Shown here piece after piece: positions 22,192 through 32,470 of a stretch of 64,000 nt of DNA; the stretch's first letter is position 1; every line of letters starts with the position of its first letter. Below the pieces are notes generated by a model. The model was not told the origin of the DNA and ran no database searches. It saw only the letters and a program-made list of their open reading frames with translations. This DNA comes from Drosophila pseudoobscura (Eukaryota; Arthropoda; Insecta; Diptera; Drosophilidae). Location: assembly GCF_009870125.1 (NCBI RefSeq), contig NC_046680.1, positions 5,332,001 through 5,396,000 on the forward strand, in the 5' to 3' direction. Both the position numbers and the translations under genes were made by a program.

Positions 22192-23417
22192 TCATGGACG
22201 CCGCATCCGACGCCGGTTGTCTTCCTCGCACGAGGCCCCCTCTTTCGGGATCTTCGGCAGCTCCGGGTCTGGCTCGACCTCCGCTTGCCTGCCCTTGCGA
22301 TCCGACTTATAGGTGGTTATGGTGACCTTTTTGTACCCGTAGTCGACCACACCGTCCGTTTTGGCGAGGGGCTCTAGCGACTCCTCATTTAGGACGAGGA
22401 TAATCTGGCGCCTCTGCCCCTGGATGTCCTCTACCTTGGCCACCTTCCAATCGGCTGTGGGAAGGTGGGGGTTGCAGACCTGCAACCTGAGGATTTTCTC
22501 AGGTTCTGCAGGTTTTGCCGAGACCCATGCTCTGGCTCTCGGGCGGCTGGGAACATCCTCCCATCTCACGGCCTCCAGCTTCGCCCCTGGGTAGACCTCT
22601 TTCAGAGCAGCCACCGCCTTAATGTAGAGGGCCGCAGAGCGAGCGTCTTGGCAGGCTATTGCTTTGACCTTGCCTTGATGCCGCCCTGCGTCCTCACACT
22701 TTGGCGGTGATCCGCCGTTCTCCTCCAGTTCATGTGGGAACCGTTCCTGGAGCTCGTTATCCACCAGGTGCCACTTATCGTGAGGGACATGGCCGTCGTC
22801 GCGACCCTGTCCAGGGCACCGATTAGGGTCTTGCCCCTCGCTATCTCAGCGAACGACTGGTTCGTGAGGTGGGTCTTTACCCGCTTGGCTTGCTGGGCTT
22901 GGCCTGGCTGGTTAGCGGGGTCCTCGGCTGAGCGTTGCCGCTTGTTGGGGGCCTTGGCTGCGCCCTTTCCGGCTTTAGCTGGCTGGAAGAATGGCAGGAT
23001 TGAGGAGGCCCACAGCCTCTGCTCCTTTCCTTCTGCCGACGCCCTAAAGTTCGGGTCCTCGTTGGACAGGATGAAAGCCGCTCGTCTCCTGTCCTGGTAC
23101 GACGGCTTTCCTCCCCGTGGTGCAGAGACGCTGCTCGCCGGTGCCCCCATGGGCTCCTCGGTCCTGGTGCGCTTACCAGCCGCGATTTCGCTCTGCTTGG
23201 CAGCTTTGGCTTTTCGGGCCCCCCCTCGCTGCGTCCGCTGCCTTAAGACGGTGGACCGACTCAGTCTCCTTCCCCGTCTTCTTTGGATCTGGTTTCCCAG
23301 GCGCTGGTACAGAGGGATTGGCTTGTCCCTCCGGTACTTTAAGAGGAGTACCGGCATGATTTGTTTGGCATTTTTGTTCCCACGAGTAGGCGGGATGGGG
23401 TTGGTCACCCGATGCAT
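22192..23417 (-). pseudogene. LINE ORF1 (gag-like, DUF4780-type), frameshifted
   Basis: Two overlapping minus frames make one former ORF. The first (23417-22656) is Lys/Arg/Ala-rich with PSYQDRRRAAFILSNEDPN and a basic AKRVKTHLTNQSFAEIARG stretch. The second (22764-22192) carries VDNELQERFPHEL, a WEDVPSRPRARAW block and LQVCNPHLPTADWKV. This matches the DUF4780 RNA-binding region of LOA-type ORF1 proteins as I remember it. One frameshift lies near 22740. Confidence 0.65.
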
Positions 23418-23925
23418 AGCCCGCTTGCCCCGGGAAGCCTGATTTAAACTGGAGGTCTACAGGTATCCAGAGTCCGCATATTAGTGACCGGGCACCCCCC
23501 CAGCCATGCATCCCTAAGCATATAACAGTGTCACCTTGGATTGGGGTAATTTCACCTAGAGTTTTCTTCTCTCCGCCCGACTACCATTCGCCAGCATCCA
23601 GAGACATGACCGTGCCAGGACCTGTTTCCAGCCGCCCTCACGGGGAGAGTGTAGTCGCACTTCCACCGGTGTGTACAGTTACGGCGGGTGACGGTTCGCT
23701 CGCAACCCTCTGTGTCCTACGGGGTGTGGGACGCAGGCCGCACCGGGTATTACTAACCGGAGCGGCTGCGCCTCAGTTCCGAGCTCACAGTTGTGCGAGC
23801 CGACCCGTCATCCGTTTGTCCCCCTGTAGCACCTGATGGCTATCAGCTAGCTGATTGACTGTTGTGGATAACAAAACTTGCACATATGTACATAGGTCAA
23901 AAGTTCCGTTTTGAACTGCTTTCTG

Positions 23926-24923
23926 TTAAATGCTAACTATATTTATCATGTTTTCCACCAAACATCTACAAACATTACAAATTATGTAAACACCGTCGGT
24001 TGAAAATATGTATCTCTCTTTATAAAATGTTGGTGGTCCTGAAAAGGACAGATTTTTAAGGATAGTTTGCAAGTCTATCCTGGGTTTGGAGTATCCATCA
24101 CCGATATTGCTACGACAAAAGCAACAAACCTGTATGACTGTGAACAGCTGGCGTCCTTCCTCCGGCAAATCCTCCATGACGTCTTGGACCATTAAGCCAT
24201 TATGGCTATGCCTGACATCTCGAGGTCCCCGCTGTTCAGCCTGCCCAGTGTGCTGACATGTACCATGCTGAGCTGTACCAGCTCCGTTGCGATGCAGCCC
24301 TTGTAATCCGTTGTAACGGGTGGGTACTCCGTGTCGATATATTGGGGATATTGCGGAGATGTTCTATGTCCCAGAGAACTGGGACTTCCCTGTTCGCTAG
24401 AAATTTCGCCAGCGAGTTGGCGGGGCACCCGTCCGATATGACACACATCAGACGGTTTGTGTACCCAAGTCGGTGTATGGCGTCCAGCACCGTCATCAAT
24501 CCATCGTTGATCTCCGTGTTCCCCATCACTTTGTCCGTGACCAAGCTCTGTGGGAAAATAGAATGTATTAATATATATAGAAAAAAAAATTTTAAAAAAT
24601 TTAAATATAAAAATTTATAGAACACTTACCAATTTAATATGGATCTAATGGAAATTACTCCCATCCATATTGAAGGCCGCGATAACCAGCACCTTCCATA
24701 CTCCGTGCCAACCCCAACGCATATGAAATTCGTCAAAAATGACTGCGAAAGGATCAGTCGCGAAGAAATGGAGGTTATGCAGCATGTTTACTTCGCCGGA
24801 ATTCAATTCTGCGGAGCGACTCTCCCGCGTTACGTGTTGTATCGCGTTCAGAAGCTGCTCCTCGGACAGCGTGCGGACGTAGGGCGAAATGAATTGGTCC
24901 ATGACGACGGTTGGATTTTTCTA
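23926..24923 (-). pseudogene. Decayed internal exons of an unrecognised spliced gene
   Basis: On the minus strand an acceptor (GTACCTAG) precedes an exon from about 24923 that reads KNPTVVMDQFISPY to VIAAFNMDG. A donor TTG|GTAAGTG near 24632 and acceptor TTCCCACAG near 24552 define an intron of about 80 bp. The next exon reads SLVTDKVMGNTEIND to LGYTNRLMCVISDGCPANSL, then LVQLSMVHVSTLGRLNSGD. A stop lies near 24192, and a further frame reads VMEDLPEEGRQLFTVIQVCC down to 23926. An in-frame stop before the donor and a frame change near 24300 break it. The composition and splice sites say host gene; I cannot name it. The neighbouring LINE ends at about 23850. Confidence 0.5.
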
Positions 24924-25027
24924 GGTACAGAAGGTTCAAGTATTGAGGATTTACTGCACATAATTCTTTGCAGTTCTGCTCTATATATGCATACATGTAT
25001 ATTCTTTGCTATCAAAGGACAATTAGC

Positions 25028-25313
25028 ACATTTATTCGGACACCCCGTCTATTTCCACATTCTTTTCAAATAACTTGAAAACAATTAAATTTTAACAAAC
25101 AAATTTTATTTCATTATGAAGATCCATGTTACTAATACTAATTTTAAACATAAAACCATAAAAACTTATAAAAAAACATAAAAGTATAAAAAAGGCACTT
25201 TTCTACGTACAAAAATTATTCGGACACATTGTAGTTTGTACGAAAAATAATGGTTTTCCCCCAGTTTTATTTGTGTTTTCCCAATTATAAAGAAATAAAC
25301 GGGTGTCCGAATA
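25028..25313. mobile_element. 285 bp MITE with TTTATTCGGACACCC ends
   Basis: TTTATTCGGACACCCCGT near 25030 reappears inverted as ACGGGTGTCCGAATAAA near 25298-25314, and GCACA lies just outside on both sides. A third ATTATTCGGACAC copy lies at 25215. The interior is AT-rich and non-coding. The ends resemble Tc1/mariner MITEs, but this is not proven. Confidence 0.55.
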
Positions 25314-25489
25314 AAGGTTGTGCTGACTGCATGTGCACGTACGCCAAGTAAACCTAACTGTTCTTTTCATCCTCTTTATACAATCTTGTCCGCTTTTTGG
25401 CAGACACACATACAATGAAAGCCTCCGTATTGCTTTTTTAAACGACGAGCTATTGCCGACTTCAGTGCTGTTAACGATATTCGTGTGAA

Positions 25490-26226
25490 ATGACAAATAA
25501 TTTTAATTATTACTATTGTTGCAAGCACGCAACGTCGCACCACCCTACATCGGGAAGCGATGAACCTGCTCCGCAGGTCCGTGCTCACCAACAAGTGCCC
25601 GGCGGAGGATACGCCAGACGAATGATGGAGTTATGGACATCCATTGTGGAAACTGAGGAGCAGCAAAAGAAACAAGAACTGTTCGACAAAGTAAGCAGTC
25701 ACTAATAATCTCCTTTAATTAGACTTTCAAGTCAATTTGCATCCCATCAGGGTCCACTAACTGTTGAAGCATCACCTCCGCAGACATGCAAAATTCAGAT
25801 ACATTAAACATCCTCGCCCGCCCTGAAAGTTCAGAACAAAATCGGTGCAAAAACTCCATTGGGCAGACGTCCGATCACAGTGGCAAAAGCTGAGACGAGG
25901 CTCTGCAAAACTGAAATCCAGGCAAAGAGGTCGCCTTGCGGACATACATACATAGTTATTGATTACTTTCAAACTATGAACATCGAATTGAACCGCAAAC
26001 GCTGCAAGCTCCTTGCCGAGGAGATCGTGACACGACTCGAGCACGAGGAAAGTAAAGATTGGACTAATAAAGGCGGAGTCGTTTACGAACGGATGCGAAC
26101 TCGGAAACGTACCGTAAGTTTCTGAAGGAATACAAAATAAAATAAATACATATATACATATGTATGTATTTATTTGTCTTCTTTTTTTTCAGATCATTAG
26201 GAAGAAAGAAAGGATGGAAACATAAA
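25490..26226 (+). pseudogene. Decayed spliced gene fragment, unrecognised
   Basis: The plus strand has a protein-like exon (RRMMELWTSIVETEEQQKKQ, LFDK) ending at a donor AAA|GTAAGC near 25690. A second exon reads GRRPITVAKAETRLCKTEIQ and MNIELNRKRCKLLAEEIV to RMRTRKRT, ending at CC|GTAAGT near 26113. A last small exon follows TTTTTTTTCAG at 26192 and ends in TAA at about 26226. A stop sits near 25797 in the second exon, and no convincing start was found, so it looks broken. The charged, coiled-coil-like composition suggests a chromatin or cytoskeleton protein, but I do not recognise it. Confidence 0.4.
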
Positions 26227-26279
26227 AAATATGTTAATTTATCGATATGAAGTTCCTTTTAGTATAGGGTAATATTCAT

Positions 26280-27085
26280 ATACGTATGTATGTATATAGT
26301 TGCCGGCAGCTTCCTCTCCTCAGTAGGCACGTCGTCAGTACAGGATCCTTCCTTTTCCTCCACTAATCACAATCTTCCCGTTTCACTCCGATTTTTTTTT
26401 TTCAGCTGCCACTCGGTCTGAATATTTCTCTCCGCGAATAGGTCCATTCAATTCGGCACTCTCTGACTCTTTTTTTCTTCACGTTTTTCCAGCTCCGAAC
26501 CGGAGTTCTGCCGGCTCTGCCGATCCAGCGTCAGCGTGGGCGGCTAGCGTCGTTATTCTTACTGCGGCAGAAGGCTGGCGCCCTTTTTTTCATCCTCTTT
26601 CGGCGTCTGTTGCTGCGCCGGTGACTTTCGCCTCTCTTTTCCGCTACTGGCGCGTCGTTGCTGTTGGCTTGCGGTTCTCGTCGTTTCGTTCTTTTCATTG
26701 CCGTTGTTTTGTTGCTTGCTGACTTACGGTTCTCGGCGTTTTCGTCGTCTCTCGTCTGCCGCTGCTGCGTCGTTGTTGCTGGTTTACCGACCCTGAAAAG
26801 TCAGTGGCGTCTGCCGTGATCGCGACTTTCCCCCTTTTTTGGCCGGGCCGTATAATATCAAAAATTAATAATGTGTATCCTTCGTGGCCTTTCCCCCTCG
26901 CCATTAACCTAAAACAGCAAAGTCAATGCCTAAATCTAGAGAACAAGGAAATGTCAAAATCTTAATTCTAATAAGGAAACGTAGCTTAGGATCCCTCCAG
27001 TTGTGAGGGAGCGTACGCTCCATCCACATTTTTTCGCCCATCAACTCGCCAGCATTTTCCCATTGCACTATGGTCCAGAAGTCGT
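26280..27085 (-). mobile_element. LTR-element-like remnant, inverted relative to 31029-32470
   Basis: Read on the minus strand from 27085 it begins CTGGACCATAGTGCAATGGG, and later has TTAGAATTAAGATTTTGAC and GGCCACGAAGG. The same three blocks occur on the plus strand at 31036-31170. It then continues with a CGCGATCACGGC/GACGCCACTG block and CAGCAACAACGACG-rich sequence. This looks like the 5' leader region of an LTR element, but no protein domain was found. Confidence 0.5.
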
Positions 27086-28098
27086 TTTTTTTTTTTTGCA
27101 TAAAGTCTAGTTTTTAAACTAGAGCCTTGAAACTTTGCACAATTATTTTGAGTATTTTTATAAAATTTCGGTTTTTTTTTGTTTTAGATTCGACCACGCC
27201 ATCGACCCCCTTCCCCAGAGCACCTCAGATTTGTTTAACACAGAGCTGGAAATTAAAGCTAGAGCTTTTAGATTTTGTACATATACTTGTACTTGTTCTT
27301 GTTTTTTTTTTTGCATAAAGTCGGAAGTTTAAATTACATACTTCAAATTTATTACATTTTGTTTCTAAATCATTATATATAATATCTTATTTCAAATTAT
27401 CTATATTTATATATAAACTATGGAAATTTATTACACACTAATTTTTTTCTTAAATGACCTCATCTTCTTCTTCTAGTTCTATGTCGTATATATTATAATC
27501 AGAATCAAAATCAGATTGCGAGTCATTTTCGTATTCACATGAATCTTTGCTTTCGGTAGACGGCAACTCCAGAAGGCTTAATACTTCTTTGGAAAGAGGC
27601 TTTTTCTTGTTTTTCCTTTCCCTCTCCTTTAAACAGACACTCGAAAGTAATGGATCCGAGGAATCTATCGCTCTATAAAAAATGTCAGTCATAGTATTAC
27701 CCGACTATTTTTTCTTGCATGTGATAATCTGTCTTTTTTGTACATTTTCTCCTAAACATCCAAGTGGAACCAACGTCGAATTGTTTATTTGAAAACCTGG
27801 ACTAATACTTTATGAATCGTAGGGGACATTGGGTACCACGGATATGTTTGCATATATAAGCAAAAAGTACTCTCACAAAAAGAACGAAATTTTTCCGAAT
27901 TTATATAATAGTTACACGAAATTGCGATTAAGATTATGTGAAAATTATTTAAAAGGGATACGCTAAAGTTGGTTATGGATGATAGCAGCTTAATACGTTC
28001 AGCACTTTTCCATCTATAAGTGTCATATGCATTTCATAGGTAACTACTATGTCAACATTCTCAACTAATTTATAAACAAAGGGTTTAAGAGTGTGTAT
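27086..28098. other. Mostly AT-rich DNA with a small acidic ORF
   Basis: An 80-codon minus ORF at 27692-27450 ends in the acidic sequence SDYNIYDIELEEEDEV. It may be a piece of the transposon whose transposase-like ORF lies at 28099-28944, since both read on the minus strand. No other feature was supported. Two related TTTTTTTTGCATAAAGTC segments at 27090-27110 and 27303-27320 form a short direct repeat. Confidence 0.35.
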
Positions 28099-28944
28099 TT
28101 AATAATCTAAATCTTTTTTTTCTATAATTATGTGCGCAGTAGTTTCTTTTACTAGATCAATTTTTAGCGGTCTGCAAAATCTAATAGACTGCGGTGTTCT
28201 ATTTGTCCAGATGTTCCGATGATAGGTGTCTGTAATTTGTATGGGTATAACAGAAGTTACAAATAAAGAATGATCGGAAAGCTGACTGCCAGGTATTTCA
28301 GTTAAAAACTTCTGCTTGTATATACTATGACCCGTTGAGCCATCAAATCCGTAGCTGCAGATTAATTTGATTTTAGATGCATCCGGGAACTGCTTGAAAA
28401 CATCGGACTGTAATTTAATTATTCGATGTGCTGTATGATCCAAAAGATTTTGTAATGGCACTCGAGCAGTAGTTTCCATTACTTCTATGCACTCTGGTCG
28501 GCGCTGTAATTTAGCTTCCATTGCTTTATTATAGCTAGGATAAATGTCGCAGTTATGCCTTTTATTTAAAAGCCTAGTGTTTGTATACTGCTGTTTGTTG
28601 AGTGAATTTTCCAGGAGGTAAGCTAAAGCTTCATCTGGTGAAAGTGGAATGGGCTTTTGCAATTGAAGATGCTTTTTCGATTCAGTCGGGTATTCAGGTG
28701 TTCTAATTGTTTTTGTTAGGACAAAAGCCACGTCGGTCTTGCGATCCGCGACCACCGCTTCGACGGTGCTGAGGCTCGAGAGTCCAGAATTGCCGAACAG
28801 ACGAAACCGATGGGCAGCGGGGTCGCGGTAGAGACGAAGTACAGGCGAAAAGGGAATTGGAAAACTAAATTTGTACTTTGCAGATTCCCGTCGGAAAGCG
28901 CGCGATTGACAATTGATTTGAAATATATGTAAAACCAATTCCAT
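28099..28944 (-). pseudogene. DDE-type transposase fragment (possibly N-RAG-TP/Chapaev-like)
   Basis: A 281-codon minus ORF includes LICSYGFDGSTGHS, a pattern like the first catalytic Asp region of RAG1-core-related and N-RAG-TP/Chapaev transposases. It continues with SDHSLFVTSVIPIQI and FCRPLKIDLVKET. There is no C-terminal catalytic half and no clear start, so it is partial. A block of about 120 bp at 28740-28865 is nearly identical, inverted, to 12992-13112, where it lies in an arm of the 12899-14713 element, so the first 60 residues of the ORF may be foreign. The family call is from memory of motifs and is uncertain. Confidence 0.35.
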
Positions 28945-29913
28945 TTATATTTATGCATATTTATTTAAGTATATACATATGTATGTATATATTTTTTCTT
29001 ATATTGTATATTTAGATATGTACATCATTTTTTTAGTTATAATAAACAAAAATATAAATATAATATAATATAAATATAAACAAAACGTCGAGAACCGACG
29101 GCCCTTGCATAATTTTTATAATTTATAATCAACCAGTTTAAAATAAGGAAATAAATGTGTAATTATATTATTGTAATATTTTATATTTTGTGGTATAAAT
29201 CAAACAAATAACAGCTTTTATTTTGTTTCCCGCGCCCTAGTGTACCATACCCCCACCCCCTGCCCATTCTTCATTTATTTTGTGGCGGTAGGTCAGTCCA
29301 TCAAAAGACCCGAAACAAGAACCAAACTCAAATTTCAGTTCTAGCGGCCAGCAATAGTAAACACACACACGCAAAGTACATGAGAATGCATGTGCACCCA
29401 TACACTAAAACATGCTGGTGGCAAAACAGATCAGACCTGAGAGAGTTCAAAAAATCTGAAAAAACATACAATCACATATTTTTGTCGAAACATATTGCGT
29501 GTGTACTAACACATGCAAAGATGTTCTCTCTGCGCTCTATCTCTCATGATGACGTCACTCTGGGGTACGGATAGCGCAAGTCGGTGTGTGACACTTTCGT
29601 TGTATGAACTGGCACATCTATATACTGTATGGTTAGTGATACTACATACCTTTATCTTCATTTTCCATTTTTAGCCGAATTTATTTGAGCAAATTTACTC
29701 GATCGCCACGTAAAAATGTAAACAAGTAATTTGGCGCCAATTTTGTTCCCACAATCAGCTGATCGATTGAGCTGATCACTTTCAAAAGCTCGCTAAAATC
29801 TTCAGGGAAGCTAAATAATTTTTTTTTTTCTTTTTTAATATGTATGATGAATTTACTTTGAGAATTTGCAAGAAAAAACGTAATCCATTCACATAAAAAT
29901 TTCGACTTTATAC
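28945..29913. other. Intergenic AT-rich DNA, no gene seen
   Basis: ACATATGTATGTATATA and AATATAAATATAA runs lie at 28975-29080. A CTGATCGATTGAGCTGATCA palindrome-like stretch lies near 29758-29780. No ORF with support. Confidence 0.4.
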
Positions 29914-31024
29914 AAAAACGAGGGGGAACGTGTGAGTTGCTGCGGACACCGCAACTCTACGGTTATACCCGATACTAAGTCAGTATGGCTCTCCTCCGGC
30001 AGACGCCGCTAATATTAAACGACACGACAAAGAGTGCGTGCGAGGGGGACAGAAAATCAGTCTGAGGGTGACGTCGGGCGCTGCGTAGCCAATGCAAATT
30101 GATTTGTTCCTGTTGGCTATAAAAATGATCTGATCTCATTCAGAATCAGTAATCTGAGAGATATGGTCGTTATCTATGATTCTGCGTTTTTAGTTTTCTC
30201 AAATCTGCAATATTGTGGATGCAACAGATTTTCGTCCTTTGTGGGGGCGGATGGGGGTGGGGCGAAATTCTGAGATATACGTTTTATAGTGGCATCTTAA
30301 AGGAGTGTGTGTACCAAATTTTGTTACTCTAGCCTTAATAGTCTCTGAGATTTGTGGTTGCCTCAGATTTTCGTCCTTTGCGGGGGCGGAAGGGGGTGTG
30401 GCGAAATTTGGACAGGAAACGGTCAAGGTCCGATATCACAGGAGTGTGGATACCAAATTTGGTTGCTCTGGCTTTTATAGGTTCTGAGATCCTTGAACTC
30501 ATATTTTGCAATTGGCAAAACCGACCATGAAACCTGTGTGTTAGAGTGAGACAGAGCGAGAAATAGTGAAATTGTTTTCGTGATTCTGGCTGTAATAATT
30601 ATACGATCTGGTTAAGATTTTGCACTCTAAAAGATATAGTCATCTTCTACGATTCTGCGTTTTTAGTTTTCTCGTATCGTCAAAATTGTGGATGCCACAG
30701 ATTTTCGCCCTTTGTGGGAGCGGAAGTGGGCGGGGCAAAGTTTTGAAATATTTTTGGAGCAGTGACATATCACAGAAGTCTGGATCCAAAACATCGTTGC
30801 TCTAGCTCTTATAGTCTTTGAGCATTAGGCGCTGAAGGGGACGGACAGACGGACAGACGGACGGACGGACAGACAGACAGGGCTCAATCGACTCGGCTAT
30901 TGATGCTGATCAAGAATATATATACTTTATAGGGTCGGAAACGATTCCTTCTGGACGTTACACACATCCACTTTTACCACAAATCTAATATACCCCAATA
31001 CTCATTTTGAGTATCGGGTATAAT
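29914..31024 (-). mobile_element. DINE-1/Helitron-like element, copy 4 (inverted)
   Basis: Read on the minus strand it is complete. TATACCCGATACTCA lies near 31022, with TATATACTTTATAGGGTCGG on the plus strand near 30917-30936. The GTCCGTC microsatellite is at 30840-30882, and four CAAAGGACGAAA-type blocks follow. The hairpin and CCCCCTCGTTTTT end lie at 29914-29960. It is closely similar to copy 2. Confidence 0.75.
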
Positions 31025-31028
31025 AAAC

Positions 31029-32470
31029 GAATTCTGGACCATAGTGCATTGGAGGGACCCGGACCTACTCTATTAGAATTAAGATTTTGACTTTTCTTCG
31101 TTTTCTAGGTTTAAGCATTGACTTTTCAGTTTTAGGTTAAGGGGGAGGGGGAGGGGGGAAGGCCACGAAGGCTACATGGTATTAATTTTATATAATATAC
31201 GGCCCGAGGGGTCTCTAAGCCCTACGCAGCTTATTATCTTCTTTAAAGTCGCGATCACGGCGGACGCCACTGGCTTTTCACAACCAAACCCAACAACAAC
31301 GACGTAGCAGCAGCCAAAGATGCAGAGGAATACACCAAGAACCGAAACCCAACGGCACCGACACAGAAACGGCGAGGAATACACCGAGAAACAAAACCCA
31401 ACGACAACAACGCAGCGGAAGCCAAAGAGAGAGAGAGAGGAGTACCCCAAGAGTCGAAACGGTAGCCAACAGCATCAATTCAGCGACGGCCGAAGACGAG
31501 AAGCGCCGAAAAGATAAGCCGCCAGCGTCGACGCAGCAACGAAGCGCCGAAACGGTAAGCCCACAGCAGCAACGGCAGAAGAGAAACGCGGAAAACCAAA
31601 ACCATGTAACGACGCGCCAGCAGCGAAAAAGAGAGACAAAAGTCACCAGCGCAGCGTAGACGCCGAACGACGGCGTTCTCGGTGACACCTGTCGGCGTTC
31701 CCTCCGCATGATTCCCTCCAGTAGTTTGTGACCCCGCAGGGTCCCGAGGCCGCTATCCGACGATCGTCTAAGCGCTCCCGGTGACGCCTGTTGGTGTCTC
31801 GTTGGTGCCCTGTATGATAAAGACTTTCGCAGTATTGTTTAGCCCGATAGTGTCCCGTAAGTGCTATCCGGCGATTGCCTAGGCACTCTCTGCGGTGCTT
31901 GCCGGTATCCCCGACCCTCGTAGTAATTATTAGTTCGACCGTGTCCCGTAAGTGCTATCCGGCGATTGCCTAGGCTCTCTTGGCGATACTTGTCGGTATT
32001 TCCGCATAACAAAGTCCCCCTTTCCGTAAGTATCGTCCGGCGATAGCCTAGGTACTCTCGGCGACACCTGTCGGTATTATCGCATTGTAAAGACCTCCAA
32101 ATTGATTCTGAGTTCGGTGGCGTCCTGAAGGCGCTATTCGGCGAAACCGACTGCCACGTCCCACGCTACGATCGCTCCCGTCAGCGGGACTGCCGCCCCG
32201 TCCCCATCGTCGGTCCGAAATACCGAGTCCCGGAAAATTATAAATATTACTGTAATTTCGACCCTGGAGTAGACTGAGATATGTACCCCAGCCCAGGATC
32301 GCTTCCTTACGCAGTAGAAAAATGACGGCGAAATGATGAGCGGAAAAAATGTGGGTGGAGCGGAGCGTACGCTCAGAGCAAGCATTAATTTTAAAATATT
32401 ACTTACTAAGGATTGCTAGTAAGGATTAAGAGCACAGCACTGTAGTGCTGAATAAACTTTAATATAATAC
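31029..32470 (+). mobile_element. LTR-element-like remnant with a tandem-repeat leader
   Basis: It shares CTGGACCATAGTGCA, TTAGAATTAAGATTTTGAC and GGCCACGAAGG blocks with 26893-27085 (inverted). It continues with CAACAACGACG and GAGGAATACACCRAGAA repeats at 31320-31470. A tandem array lies at 31700-32140, and a GGAGCGTACGCTC block at 32355-32370 also occurs in the other copy near 27005-27020. No gag or pol motif was recognised. Antisense ORFs here are composition artefacts. Confidence 0.45.
31700..32140 (+). repeat. GC-rich tandem array, about 90-120 bp unit
   Basis: Four to five degenerate units share GTCCCGTAAGTGCTATCCGG, then CGATTGCCTAGGCACTCTC, GGCGAYACCTGTCGGTATT and a CGCA-type end. 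Units begin near 31735, 31850, 31945, 32025 and 32110. The sequence is not protein-like in any frame across units. Confidence 0.7.

Larger units (their letters stand above)
19580..23850 (-). mobile_element. LOA-clade LINE with deleted reverse transcriptase core
   Basis: The element reads on the minus strand as a 5' UTR (about 23850-23420), ORF1, endonuclease, the start of RT, RNase H, and a 3' UTR to about 19580. The RT catalytic core is missing. ORF1 (DUF4780-like), apurinic endonuclease and a C-terminal RNase H are the layout of LOA-clade LINEs such as Bilbo or TRIM of obscura-group flies. It cannot move on its own. Confidence 0.75.

Noticed and set aside
31278-31709. 143-codon minus ORF with many Cys, Val and Phe
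   Set aside because: It is antisense to CAA/CGA-rich repeats of the LTR-like leader; the composition follows from the repeat, and no domain is visible.
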